NCBI GenBank assembly: GCA_905147135.1
Contig: LR990054.1
Location: 12,437,001-12,501,000 of the forward strand
DNA from: Blastobasis lacticolella
Lineage: Eukaryota; Arthropoda; Insecta; Lepidoptera; Blastobasidae
Direction of reading: 5' to 3'
Length of the DNA: 64,000 nt
The number at the start of each line of letters is the position of its first letter. Within the stretch, counting starts at the first letter, position 1. Positions 1 to 11,375 of this stretch are shown here, piece after piece. The notes beneath the pieces are model-generated. The model saw only the letters and a program-made list of their open reading frames with translations. It did not search any database and was not told the DNA's origin. Position numbers and translations under genes: made by a program.

Positions 1-610
1 CCAATAATGGAATTCGATTTTTTTATTTCCAATGGATTTTTTCTGTCTATGTTTCTTTTTACGGACTTTGTAAAAGATACTCGGATCAGAACTGTTAATT
101 TTGGGTTTGTTAAACTAGTGGAACAGCGGTTTACTTAAATTTAGCTCGAAGTCGAACGGAAAGTCCACGTATATACATATTCGATTGAAATCTGCTTTAA
201 TAAAATTCAGTGCTTCTTTAATAACTTTTATATCATGCGACTTTACAGAAACTTACTTTACACGAATATTTTGTTACATTTCGTTTTAATGAGCAGTACA
301 GTAAAGTTGCGGGAAACCAAAATGCAGTTCAAAGAAATTAAAACCATTAACTATAGGAATCGCAACTACGGGTACAACGATAGGTACAAAACTGTAGGTA
401 TCTTGTCAAGTCATAGCACAAACTTCGCATACCTGACATCTACAATTGGCCGTGGCCTATTTCGATCGGCTTCGCTGTTTGTTCGCTAACATTTCTACAA
501 GACGATTGAAGAAGTGGTGCGTCCCTATCTCTGTGTCTGATTTGACATTTGCGATGCTATCTGTCATCACTCTTTGACAATTTGGATTTGAATTTTCGCG
601 CCTTTTCCCG
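1..610. other. Non-coding, no feature recognised
   Basis: AT-rich sequence. The small open frames (about 235-489) have no recognisable domain, and I see no repeat of the families found elsewhere in the window. Confidence 0.5.
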
Positions 611-616
611 AGCCGT

Positions 617-671
617 CTAAAATGCTGCTGTATGTAACTTTTGTTAAAGTTACATTTTAGCAGCATTTTAG
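617..671. repeat. Near-perfect palindrome / hairpin
   Basis: Left arm 617-641 (ctaaaatgctgct ... tgtaacttt) and right arm 646-671 are reverse complements except for a gta versus aaaa bulge. They are separated by only TGTT. The loop is too short for a typical pre-miRNA; a small fold-back or snap-back duplication is more likely. Confidence 0.7.
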
Positions 672-727
672 GTGTCTCGCTAGCGTCATACAAAACTGGT
701 TGTGAAAATGTAAGGTCGGTTACATAC

Positions 728-950
728 CTGAGGACCTGGGCGCTCCTGCCGGGTACAGCTTGCGGCCCCATCCCACGGGGTCTAGCTCTAGCGGCGGCCA
801 CGGCGAGCCGGAGTAGCCGCCCGCCGCCGCGCTCAGCTCGTCAGACCGAATCGCCGCCGCGCCGGCCCCGCGCCGGCCCGCGCCCGCCCGCACGACAACC
901 GACGGAAACACGCGATGATGCGCGAACACTCAAGTTGAATTTGGAATGTT
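728..950 (-). other. CpG-rich island with minus-strand splice donor; candidate first exon
   Basis: A strongly GC/CpG-rich block in AT-rich surroundings. Read on the minus strand it ends at 728 in CAG|GTATGT, a strong splice donor. One minus-strand frame is open across most of the block and ends in a plausible-looking peptide (WGRKLYPAGAPRSSG), but it has no ATG. This may be a 5'UTR or first exon of a minus-strand gene running off the left edge. No protein family is recognised; the frame could be a product of GC richness alone. Confidence 0.25.
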
Positions 951-1190
951 TCTGAGATTCTTTGCTTTTTTTAAAGAGACGGGGACGAGACACTGGTTTG
1001 GGTTGGAGGGGGTGAGTTGGGCCGAAATTCGAATTGTGAGATTTTTGTTTGATTTTTAATTTGAAAAAAGAAGAAAAGAATTTGTCGCACAAAATTTATC
1101 AGAATCCAAAAATAACACGTACAAAATTTCGATTCGAAATTCTATCTAGGTAGATACGAAAATGCTCGCCTACTGTGGCGAGTAAGTATG

Positions 1191-1450
1191 TATAAATATC
1201 CGGTAGGCGGCTCTGGGTTATCGTATGTGCGTACTGGGAGCTAGGTCCCGGTTGTGCGGGCGGTCCCGCTGTGGATTTGCGGAACACTAACAAGCGTCGC
1301 GGGAGCGCGCCGCCGAGTGCCCGCGCCGCGGCGCCCCCGCGGCCCCTGCGGACTGGGGGAGGCGCCCTGGGGACACGCCCTCGCCTCAAGAGCGGGACGA
1401 CGACACTGCCGCAGATGGCGCCACCGCCGCGCGCCGCAGCCATCCCCAAT
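1191..1450 (+). promoter_or_regulatory. CpG-rich island preceded by a TATA-like box
   Basis: TATAAATA at 1191-1198 stands about 50 bp before a second very GC/CpG-rich block (about 1245-1445). The arrangement could be a promoter with a GC-rich leader on the + strand. No initiator of the arthropod TCAGT type is seen at the right spacing. Open frames across the block on both strands are low-complexity Arg/Ala/Pro/Gly and I do not call them proteins. Confidence 0.2.
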
Positions 1451-2990
1451 TCCAAAATCGAATTCGAACTGGCCGCTAATTTACCAAACTTTTTTTGCAA
1501 CCGGCCAGCGCTAATCGAGTTCGAATTTAGAAGCGTGTATTCCGCGCGTTGGCGGCCAGTGTTATGGTAATGGCGGGTCGGCGTACAGGCTTCCAGTTTT
1601 GCCCGCGGGAGTTTGCCGCGCGTGAAGGATAGAGCGAGAAATGAGACGGCATCTCTCCGGACCAGCCGCCCACGGGACGGCCCACCGCACGAGGATTACT
1701 TATTAAACCGAGTCGGATTGACGATGATGAAATTTCACTGGGAATTGACTTTAACTACTTGCGAGATGAGGTTTTGTCGCCACATTAATTATTATGTAGG
1801 GTATCTAGTTGAGAGTGTAGGTACGGTAACAAATCGCTTCTTAGACGGTGTCGTTAAATGAATTGTTCTGTATGCTGGTTTGCTGTCTGAACATGGGAGA
1901 TAAAGTGTGAGTGCTTTAATTTTAACAGACGTAGCTACGACTCTTTTAGTATGTAGACTTTTAGGGAGTAGAAAATTTTACCGAGAGAGAAGCGACTTTG
2001 CTGCCAGCGTGCAACCACGTATTGAAAAAAAGTTTACTTAACTCCTATAAGCAATAATAGAAATAGAGTCGTCATCAACCCATAGATCCCAATAACTAAT
2101 AATCGACTCATAATGAGACGACAATGACGAATGGTGATATCGCATCTGCTCGGAAGTAAATCTGTAGAAAGATAAAAAGCTTATTAAGTTTATTAATTTT
2201 TGACATGAATACAAGAACGCCTGCTTTATCAAAAAAAGGATGCTCAACAGAACAATCTGAATCTGAATCTGACCATGAAATGATGAAGCAATCAAGTGAA
2301 AGAAGTTCGACTAAAAATTGCGGCAAGTAAGTTTGACTTGCTTTGTTACTCCGAAACGGCATGACAGATTTTGATACCGTTTTCAGGGAATCTTCACATA
2401 AGTCCAGCGGATGAGGCTATGAAGTTTAGTAGCGGTCGAATAAACCTAAAGAGAGAGGTAAGGGTAGGCTAGGGATTCTACATAATAATATAGAGAAAGG
2501 CAGGGGATAGCGGTACGGATTCAATCTACTGGTGGAGCCTGGAAGTGGATCTTAGTTTATTAAATTGGAACCACGCAAATGAAGACGAGCCTGGAAGCTA
2601 ATTCATGTACCTATTAGACATTAGCCTAATACGGCTCTTTTGAAGCATTTTTGTAAACCATCTTACCGGGATGGGGGATTAAGCTGTACCCATCACCTTC
2701 ATGTCCTAATCCCACTAGCAGCTGAGGTTAGCACAACATGTCTCCATTTAATTCTCACACTCGTCATCTGTGCTTTCACTATTTCACATGCACATCACGT
2801 GAATAGCGTCACACAGTCCATCCATTTTTCTTTTGGAAGAATTCAGAAACATCCATTCATACTTCCCTTGTAACATAACTTACGTCCTAACATGCCCACG
2901 TCATGCTAATCTATTACTCAGTCACTCGCGCTTTCAAACTTTCCTATCTTATTTTGTAGAACGCTAATTTCCTGGTTAACGATTATCCAG
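1446..2990. other. Non-coding, no feature recognised
   Basis: Unassigned sequence. Small open frames at about 1613-1861, 2038-2362 and 2640-2873 lack recognisable motifs. At 1456-1530 two related stretches containing ttcgaa and ggccgct/ggccagcgct lie in rough inverted order, too diverged to call an element. Confidence 0.4.
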
Positions 2991-3215
2991 ATGGACATGA
3001 GAAGCCTAAACCTTGAACCAGAGGTTGCATGTGATCAACACAAGTGGCGCCAGAAGATAAGGAAAGCCGACCGCTTATTAGAGATCTCCTTAGTGGCGGG
3101 CAACGCATTGATAGCGCCTCTGGTGTTGCTGATGTCCATAGGCGGCGGTGACCACTTTCCATCAGGTAGCCCGCATTCCTGTTTTTCTGCAATATTACAT
3201 AAAAAGTGCGAGGAC
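2991..3215 (+). pseudogene. Non-LTR retrotransposon end: RT C-terminus plus 3' tail
   Basis: About 2991-3080 reads MDMRSLNLEPEVACDQHKW then RQKIRKADR, the C-terminal pattern of lepidopteran non-LTR reverse-transcriptase polyproteins (W...I..ADP type). About 3090-3215 is the tail repeat (gggcaacgcattgatagcgc, then gaccactttccatcaggtag) also seen at 40015-40115 and 35010-35100. Only the last few percent of an element is present, so it is a dead 5'-truncated copy. The open frame running on to 3431 is chance read-through. Confidence 0.6.
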
Positions 3216-4900
3216 AAAGAAGGAGTGGAATTTCTACGCAAAATTCCACCAAATCCAACTACGTTTTGCGTTACTTGTATTTTACAAAATACAAGTCAAC
3301 TTGAACAACCATATCTAAACTTGTACAATATTCGCGAACATATAACTAATGGGGGGGTTATTCGTACAAAGTTAGGCCTCATGGGCCGATGGTACCAAAG
3401 TGCTCGAGGTCTCAGCGGGACCGCCTTTTAGGCCACGCCCACCGAGCGGCACGCCCCCTTTCTGGTCCCACGGAGACTGTCGCAGAATGAAATATTATTT
3501 TTAGCAAACATTATGTTATGTACTTATACTGAAATGTATTTATCTGTATGTAGATACTTAATCTTGGAAGAGATGTCGGTGTTGTGTTTGGTACATGAAA
3601 GGACGAATTTTGGTCGTAGGTAAGTGCTGAGTTATTTTGTTTTATTACGAACGTGTACGTGTCCTTTGTGTATCATTTTAAATATTAAATTAATGAGTCA
3701 TAGAATATGGACAGCGTTTCTAATCAGATCTAACCTGAATGCTTAGCGTGGAGATAACAGCATGGCAACAACTTCATTCGGACGTTGTGTGGTGCCGGGA
3801 TTTCAGATAACAAAATGTAACGGATGTCGTTTTCTTACTATTTGGATAAGTTTACATAAAACTCAAGTTCAAACACCGCTATAGGTAGACTATCTTTACA
3901 AAAAAGAAGTGTTATTTCGATTCATATACAAATACCTAAATTAGAGAATAATACGTCCATTAAGACCCTTAGAATGGATTTCAACTACAATACTAGGAAG
4001 CTACAAAGGTAGGAAAACTAGCTTTAATTTTGCTGTCACGAAATAGTAAGTATAATTTGGTTGTGCCGTATTCCCGCCTGTTGCTATTAATAGCCTGTGT
4101 TATTCTAGGATATTTTTTTTATCAAATAAAACTAGCTATCTCAGCTCGTGCTAGACTATGACTGCCTATTCAGTCCTTGAAGGCGTCCAGATTATAAGCT
4201 CCAACACCACAAAATTTCTTCAAAATCCGATCAGTCGTTTTCGTGTGAGACAGTAACCAAGAAACATTAATTCTCACAATGTTGAAAATTTACATACAAT
4301 ATTGTATAAAAATAAAATTTAAATTAACAATATTATAATAAATTACGCATTAACGCGCTTGACATTTAAGTTATCTATCCTACTTCACAATACGTAAAGT
4401 AGATATGTATATGTGTTCCAAATAGATAACATATGATAGGCAAACAAATCTCTACATCAAGCTAATATGGAAATAAAGTTTTTCTTTTCTTCGTTCCCTT
4501 GACCTACATAATATGAAACGGTAACATAAGTTTGATGATGGAACGAGCTTACACACAAGCTGGCTAATCACTAATGTCTTAAATGCTTTCGCAATGCTAT
4601 TCACTCGCAAAAACAGACACAGGCAGGAAATTGCACTCTTTTTTAATGTCAAGATAGGAAGCGCTTGGTTCAAATATGTGGAATATGTATTCCAACACCC
4701 GTACTCACACACAATACTTGTATATCTAAAGAAGCGTTACTATGCGTTCTCACAATGCTCTGCTATGTGAACACACTGCATTCAATACAGCTCTACGATA
4801 AATCAATTTCGTTCATTTTAACGCATGGTACCCAATGACACTCATTATTATCATCCGAGCGGTCAGTCACAGCTTCAGCCAAGGTCCACTTTTTTAGGCC
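3216..4900. other. Non-coding; small palindrome at 3273-3296
   Basis: No gene seen. ACTTGTATTTT (3273-3283) is repeated as its exact reverse complement at 3286-3296. The rest is AT-rich unique-looking sequence. Confidence 0.4.
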
Positions 4901-4902
4901 AC

Positions 4903-5170
4903 TTCATCATCACAGCCTGTAACAGTCCACTGCAGGACTTAGAGCCTCTCCCACGAAAGGGGAGGTTATTGCCATAATCTCCACGCTTGGCAGGCGGGTT
5001 GGAGATCGCAGTGTTTAAATATAACAATGGAAAATGCTGCTGCCCATTTTCCAGACTACGGAGACTCTTGCTCTTTTGCCTCGAAAACATTGGTCGCCTT
5101 GTACGACACCCACGAGTGTAAGGGGTTGGTGCTATTCTACTCTGCCGGACACCACACGGATAGGCCACTA
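4903..5170 (-). mobile_element. RTE-like LINE 3'-end fragment, family D copy 1
   Basis: Shares near-identical sequence with 27590-27845 and 13020-13250. The hallmarks are agtccactgcaggactta, then cccacgaaaggggaggttat, cgcttggcaggcgggttgg, catttt ccagactacggaga, and cgccttgtacgacac. A short TCATCATCA run at the left edge fits an (ATG)n 3' tail on the minus strand. The open frame across it is the decayed tail, not a host gene. Confidence 0.65.
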
Positions 5171-5667
5171 TGTCGTCTATATTATCACTGGAAGACCTCA
5201 TCATAGTAGATAACATATTCTGAATACGAGCATAAAACTATGCCATAAACACACTCGAAAGCCTTTCTGTGAGATATGATCGATTTCTATCCACGAACGT
5301 CACCACCATTTGCATACTAATTCCATTTCCTGAGCCCTATCCTTAATCAGAACAATGGACCTAGATCGAGGCATCACAATTAGGTTACAATTGTGTCCTA
5401 TAACTGGAGTAGGTAATCCTGTGGGGAATGGTCATTTGCATGTGCATCCGAGGAATAATAAACAAGTTTACAAACAAACTATATCATAGTCATATAAAGG
5501 TACTCGTAAGTACGAGTTACTTGTAATTTTTACAGAAGCTTGTTATATTGTAAGTTGAATATTTTAACGCCTATTTATTTACCGCTTTGATTTTGTCAAA
5601 AATAACGACTAAGACATAGTTATTTTTAACTAATTTACCAAATTAATTAACTCTTGAAAAATCCAAA

Positions 5668-6260
5668 ACGAATGCTTGATCATTTTAAAATAAAAGACAA
5701 CTGACATGGCCTCTGGCGTCTAAACAAATATATTGTATAACCAAAACATTTGAACTAAAATGTTGATCTTGACATTTGAAATGATAAGTACCTACTAACA
5801 TATTATTTTGTTTCTTTTCATGCCAGGGTACCGATTCTAGTGTGCAATGCAGTTGTTATTATGTTGCAATGTAACTGTGATGTTACTATAACTACGTCGA
5901 GGTATCGAGTCAGTCCCAGCATCATTACAGTTACATTGCAGTTAAATAATTGTCCGACCTTTGACACGTTTTCGTTGACAGAATTTAAGGCAGTTTGAGA
6001 ACTAAGAAAGATACAACTTAGTAATTTATTTATTTATTGGAGTACCAACAGCCATATAAAACCATAATGCAACTAAAGTACCAGAAAACGAATTGTAGAA
6101 GGGTTCGAACTCATGAAAGTTGCAACTCAACATCTGTCATTTGAATAACAATCACACGTTTGACATGCGATGCAATTGTAATTTTACTGCAACCGAGACG
6201 ATATCCGTACCAGAATCGAAGCCAAGTTGATCTTTTATTTTAAAAAGATCATTCATACGT
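5668..6260. mobile_element. Possible fold-back element with ~35 bp terminal arms
   Basis: Left end 5668-5702 (gaatgcttgatca, then ttttaaaataaaaga) is mirrored by 6225-6260 read in reverse complement. A second inner inverted pair (tgcaatgtaactgtgatg near 5863 and catcattacagttacattgc near 5920) lies inside. An inner segment at 6022-6070 (attggagtaccaacagccat) recurs at 33260-33305. Non-autonomous and without a coding region. Boundaries and target-site duplication are not certain. Confidence 0.4.
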
Positions 6261-6527
6261 TCTACACAGACATACAATTTTTCCTTTAATCATTACTCTT
6301 TCACTCCCCAATTAATCACTAAACTACTGGTAAAACCTGAAAACGCCACATAGTTTCGCAATTAGAATCACAATCGTAAACTCCCAAACATTTTTCTGCA
6401 AGCAAAAAAATCCTTCAACACCAAAAAATCCAACACTACACCGCCCCAATTTAAAACGAGATAAAACCCGTCGCAGACCGTAAGGCACCTCGTTACCCTT
6501 AGCTGCTTCATTTTAATTCGAAACCTT

Positions 6528-6929
6528 GTGCCGGCTTTAAATTACGCTTTTTGCCTCCCTCAGTGTACCCTCGACGGCTATGAGCCTCCAGCCACCGGCC
6601 ACCATCCCTGCCATCCGGGCAGTTTTTCTAACAGTGTCAAGAAACATCGCCATGCCTTTACCCGCACCCAAGGGGGCTTTTCTAGACCCTTAACGTTTAC
6701 GATCGCCCGATTGCTTTTCTATGAAGGGGCAAGGAAACTGGCCGTGACAGAAATCTGTGGAATACTGCAGATGTGCGCCGCGGAAGTAGCCTATTGGAGA
6801 CTGCTAATGTTGGAACGAGCCGTGCGAACTGCGAATGTCGCTTGCGGCTTTTTGCACAGGATATGGGCACTCGTGAGGTGTGAGCGTTTTGTTTTTGGTG
6901 GCGCCCCAGACGGGATGGGCTCGGGTTAA
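6528..6929 (+). other. GC-elevated stretch, probably non-coding
   Basis: One of the longest open stretches in the window (133 codons), but it opens at GTG and has no in-frame ATG until well inside. No domain, signal peptide or family is recognised, and no convincing splice acceptor precedes it. The composition is richer in GC than its flanks. It may be a conserved regulatory block or chance; I do not call a protein. Confidence 0.3.
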
Positions 6930-7556
6930 TTGGTTTTCGAAGAATTGGGACGGAAAAAATTAATGGCGGTTTGCTACTGTGTTACCGTTTAGCGACTTGT
7001 TTTTTTGTTTGAGTAGCTAATTTGGATCGGTTTCAATGTGGGTCGTTAATATTGTGACAAATAAATATTAATGTGTAGTGAGCTAAAGCGGTGTATTCAT
7101 CGTTGTAATGGTTTTACAAGCCAATTGTTAGCTAGTTAGTGGTGGCTAAGATAAAAAAATGTCGGTTCTACCAAACAAATCAGTGGTCAAAATATAAAGG
7201 AAATATCACAACTGGCACACGCTGCGATGGCGAATTCCGCAAATGAAATGACACAATAGATCTTTCTTGTAATCTGTTCAACAAACGAGTATAAAAGACA
7301 GTAGTTATTAACCCTTTTTACGTGTAACTTAGCAGGTTGTCACTCAAATTTACCGATCTATTGTAACTTTGTAACTTTGATGATCCGACTTTGCGGTTAA
7401 GTTACCGTGTGCAACGCCCTATGTCAAACACCAGTTTTTTTTATATGTAATACGGCAGACAAACAAACAAGCAATTCAGGCATGATGACAATTTAAGCTG
7501 TCAGTTATGAGTTATTACCACGGGTTAAAACTAACCGTTTTTGACTGATGATCCAA

Positions 7557-7640
7557 TGGAAGTCGCCTGATGATCTGCCAAATCCTGGATCATGATCAGG
7601 GAGAGCACAACGGGGATATTGACGGCAAGTTGATTTACAT
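7557..7640 (+). mobile_element. Degraded SINE B fragment
   Basis: The order of cctgatgatctgccaaatcc, tggatcatgatcaggg, gagagcacaac gggga and attgacggcaag follows the SINE B body seen intact at 16833-17042 and 25418-25575, with many substitutions. Confidence 0.55.
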
Positions 7641-7855
7641 GAAGATTTGCTTATTATAGAAAACATTAGCAACGATCTTTCAATTTTAGATTTTTATAGT
7701 TTTTGGATATTATTTTTACAAAAGTATTTGCTTCATTCTTCAGATTGTTTGATTAAATTTATGAATGAAGCTATTCACATAATAGTGATGAACTTCATCT
7801 ATACTAACGCATAGTAGGTACCTACATCCATTCTGAACAATTTTAAGCATTTACT

Positions 7856-8055
7856 CGATTGACTTGTAAAGTTATACAAACAGAAATAACAGCACCATAC
7901 AAACAAGAACGTGCCCTACCAGACGGGTAGAACGTAAATTACATTACCCGGGACTATTTTTTAGCTTTCAGTCGACTAGCTTGTAAAATAATTATGCAAA
8001 CAGGAATAAAACTCCATACTAACTATGACGGGCGGTAGGAACTGACGGACGGGTG
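7856..8055 (+). repeat. Diverged tandem duplication, ~115 bp unit
   Basis: About 7856-7930 and 7971-8055 share tcga..gacttgtaaa, atacaaacagaaataa / atgcaaacaggaataa, the ccatac..aac..g run and the gacgggtag / gacgggtgg end. Two diverged tandem copies; no coding capacity. Confidence 0.5.
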
Positions 8056-8295
8056 GAAAAAGATTTAAAAAACTCTAAAACGGAGCGCGAAAAATAAAAG
8101 TGTAATAAGTGGTGGCTCATAGCAGAGTTAACTCTATGGATGAATAGCAGGGTTCACGAACAGTTTGTTACAAGTAGCGGTCACTGTACAAAAATAGTAA
8201 GTAACTTTCGAAGCTTTATTACTTTAGCTTAAAATTAAAGTGTTAAGTTATGAACGTGTTTACTGTGTTCAACTTAATATCAACTGGGAATCATC

Positions 8296-8535
8296 ATCAT
8301 AGTCTTGGCGTTAATGTCCCGGTTATGCTCCCGGTGAGGGCCCGGGGGTCCGCCTTGACCAAGATCCGGAATTTGGCAGATCAGGTAATTACAGTGGAGC
8401 GACGGCCATTTGATCTCCGTGATCCTGTTAACAATGGAATCTGACAAATTTATCATTGGTTCACTGTTACATATTCAGTCCCCTGAATGTGCAGGTTTCA
8501 TCACGATGTTTTCCCTCACCGTAAGCGCACCGGTT
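8296..8535 (-). mobile_element. SINE B copy
   Basis: Left edge is tcttggcgttaatgtcccgg with a preceding CATCATCAT run. It then carries ttgaccaagatcc, ggcagatcaggtaattacag, ggttcactgttacatattca and cctcaccgtaag. It matches 46908-47283 but stops before the tRNA-derived head, so it is truncated on the right. Confidence 0.75.
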
Positions 8536-8827
8536 AGTGATCAACTTAAACCTAGCCTATTTATTTATAATTTTATCAATTTATAAAAAATGCATATCTG
8601 TAAAACGTTGATCACACCTGGCTTCACATTTTCAGGGCTCATTGCTCGTCCGTTACGCGTCTCGGTTCATATTTCCAGGTGCGAATGATAAAATGGAGGT
8701 AACTCGTCATAATGCGTTCCGTTCCACCACAGAGCGGTGTTGGCAAAGAATACTCGGCACAGAACTGCAACAGAATAAAATTGAAGTAGGTAGGTATATA
8801 AGGTTTTACCATGACTATGTTATTTTT

Positions 8828-8932
8828 AGAGATGAAACGGATAGTTGTTTGGCCGGATACCGGATACCGGATATCCGGCCAGCCTCTGAGCCGGATAGCC
8901 GGATATCCGGCGGCCGGATATTTACAGGTCAT
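8828..8932 (+). repeat. CCGGATA minisatellite element, forward copy
   Basis: A head agagatgaaacggatagttg is followed by a run of CCGGATA, CCGGATACCGG and CCGGATATCCGG motifs in both polarities. The reverse complement of 9811-9923 has the same head (agagatgtaacggatatccg) and the same motif run, so the two are copies of one element in opposite orientation about 1 kb apart. Confidence 0.75.
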
Positions 8933-9389
8933 AGTCTCTGAACAAGTTTGTACAAGCTGTAATCGCGGCGTGGGGCTTTATACGACTGCATGTGTTTATG
9001 TAATTTAAAGTTTTCTTTTAATGTGAATAATTTAAACGTTAAACTGTACAATTCTTCCGCCCTCATACGGTTTGATAGTTTCAAAATACGGACTCCCACA
9101 GCATCGTAGAGGATTAACGACATCGTATACTACCTCTAAATATAAAGAAATTCATATTTTAATCCAGGATAATATTTTTTCATATCTATAATATTAATAT
9201 ATATCTTGATTGACTTTAAATTATTACACTAAGTACATTATAATATTAAACAGCACTTGTCTAAACTACACACGACAAAAATGCGTTTTTATGCTGATCA
9301 GCGGGTGTCATCCTGTTAGGCAAAGTACGTAATGCCCACACTCGTGGAAGTTATAAAGTCACACCTATGCCCGAGAAAATTTAAGAACG

Positions 9390-9587
9390 CTCAATGCGAT
9401 GGTGTGAGCATGTGCTCCGCCCCAAAGATCACCTTAGTGCAAGTATCCCTAAATTTGGCGACGACGACTCGCTGACGCCACCTGGCTGACGGCGGATCAA
9501 CGGGACCTGGACAATATTATTGACGCTGCTACTGCTCAAAATAGAAAGAAATGGAGGAAGCAGACAAGGAGAGCTGACTCCAGCTAA
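9390..9587 (+). pseudogene. Non-LTR retrotransposon RT C-terminal relic
   Basis: From about 9480 one frame reads LTADQRDLDNIIDAATAQN then RKKWRKQTRRADSS and a TAA stop at 9585-9587. This is the typical C-terminal end of lepidopteran RTE-type endonuclease/reverse-transcriptase polyproteins. Upstream (about 9395-9475) MRWCEHVLRPKDHL... continues the homology in a shifted frame with a stop between, so the copy is dead. No host gene. Confidence 0.65.
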
Positions 9588-9810
9588 TGGAAAAGGCATA
9601 GTGCAAAAAGAAGAGACTATTACATTTTTTTGCTAATCTACCAAATGAACGATACGAGTAAAATAGGGGCCGATGCCGACATAATCAATAGTTCTTTGAT
9701 TAATATTTATGGTTTTTAAACGTTTTGATAAGACTTTTTACTCGGCTGTTACAGAAGGTTGTATATTTCCGATGAGCAAAATCACTTTTATGGGCTTTTC
9801 ATACATTTTT

Positions 9811-9923
9811 TACTATCCGGTATTCGGCCGGATATTAACGCATTATCCGGTATCCGGCCGGATAGTAAATTATGGCCGGATAGGCCGGATACCGGATAGT
9901 GGCCGGATATCCGTTACATCTCT
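9811..9923 (-). repeat. CCGGATA minisatellite element, reverse copy
   Basis: Motifs CCGGATA, ATCCGG and GGCCGG recur about ten times. The right end ttacatctct is the reverse complement of the head seen at 8828. Same element as the copy at 8828-8932, opposite strand. Confidence 0.75.
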
Positions 9924-10114
9924 AGTTATTTTCTCCATTATATTAGATGGACATTTGACTGTCATACCACCTGATAGTAAATCTAGAAACAGACAATTTT
10001 TTCTGGCCTTCAAGGAGTGCAGATTGTAAATAAAAAATAATATAATCAGTATTGCCCGTGAGTAAGGTCTCCAAAGACTTATTACTGCGTCTGCCGAGGT
10101 TTGGCCATACTTCT

Positions 10115-10190
10115 CGTGTTGCTAATATCTACGGGCAGCGGCGACCACTTTAAATCAGGCAGCCTGCCTGCCTATTAAATAAAATAAAAA
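10115..10190 (+). mobile_element. LINE 3'-tail fragment
   Basis: tgttgctaatatctacgggc, agcggcgaccactttaaatc and aggcagcctgcctgcc then AT-rich tail follow the tail repeat seen at 3090-3215 and 35010-35100. Confidence 0.5.
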
Positions 10191-10204
10191 AATGCACTTC
10201 ATGC

Positions 10205-10236
10205 TTTTATTTCATGCAATGCTGCATGAAATAAAA
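10205..10236. repeat. Perfect 14-bp inverted repeat
   Basis: TTTTATTTCATGCA (10205-10218) and its exact reverse complement (10223-10236) flank a 4-base spacer. It directly follows the LINE tail at 10115-10190. Probably a snap-back duplication at an insertion end. Confidence 0.6.
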
Positions 10237-11375
10237 AAAAACACAAATAGATTAGAGTCTAAGTAATAGTACCAGGTAATAGGGTTAGTTACCTACTAAC
10301 CCTTTTTATTTACAAGAGGATCCCCTGCTCAGACCAAATAAAAAATAAAGACAGAATCGTTCGAACAACATACTGATGCACACAAAACTACGCCATGCTG
10401 TATACGTTGGCAACCAAACTAGGCCTGGGCCTATTAACAATCAAACTACGCCATGACACACATATTTACGAAACCTCAATATTGGCAGAGAGCCATTTTT
10501 AATACTTATTTGATCTGAGCTTCCCTGATGCTAAGTGATCACCGCCGCGATGCGTCGTCTGCTTTTGAGAAAGGTGCGGGCTCGTTTCTTGAATATCCCA
10601 GTATCATATCTGTTCGGGACTGCTACGAGGACATCGTTCCACAGCACTCTTCTAGGGTGACATGTGCTATCCCATGGTCCGGCGACGGGCGGTTTCAAGG
10701 CCTCCTTTGGTGACGTCCGTCGTATGTTGTTGCCAATTCGAACAGCACCTGAGTTACTAACAAAAATATGTTTTAATTTTATTTAATTTATTCGAACTCC
10801 GTAGGGAAAATACTCTCTACTGTCGCTTCTGTTTCTACTCTTATCCTCGTTTCCACGTTGGCGAATGCTTTACTTATTCAATGTTGCCAAATTGCCCGCA
10901 CGCCGAGTAATGGCGACCGAATACGGGCCGGTTCTACAAATGGATTTGCAAGCTTATTATTTATTTAACTCCTCAAAATACGCCTTTGATGCGCCAAAAA
11001 AAAACAAATTTACCTTCCAAGATAATGGGGTACCGAGTTATGAGTTATGAATTGTAAATAACGTTGACTGTGATTAACGGACTTTGCTTTTTCATTGTAG
11101 AGTAAGCAGAGAGGGAAAAATAATGGCTCTACTTCAGTGGTAGAGCGACTCTATATCATCACACGCTCTATCTAAAATATCGTGTACATGCCAAGGTGAT
11201 GAAGTTTTAGTCTAATACTTTGTAGCCAGCCCACTAAGGGCGACTGGTACCTTGCACCAGATTCTTAAATGCATTTAAGCTGATATTTAAATTTTAAAAA
11301 TCACATAACTAGATAAATAACGTTGAAAGCCGTTATTACCGTGGTAACAACTTTGCGACTCCACTAGCTAACTTC

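Noticed and set aside
1099..1500. Arg/Ala/Gly-rich minus-strand frame
   Set aside because: Low-complexity translation of a CpG island; other frames on both strands are equally open.
2991..3431. 146-codon plus-strand open frame as a host gene
   Set aside because: Its first part is a retrotransposon C-terminus, its middle a dispersed LINE tail; the rest is chance read-through.
6528..6929. 133-codon open stretch as a protein gene
   Set aside because: Opens at GTG, with no ATG until well inside, no domain, no splice context. GC-rich composition alone can explain the open frame.
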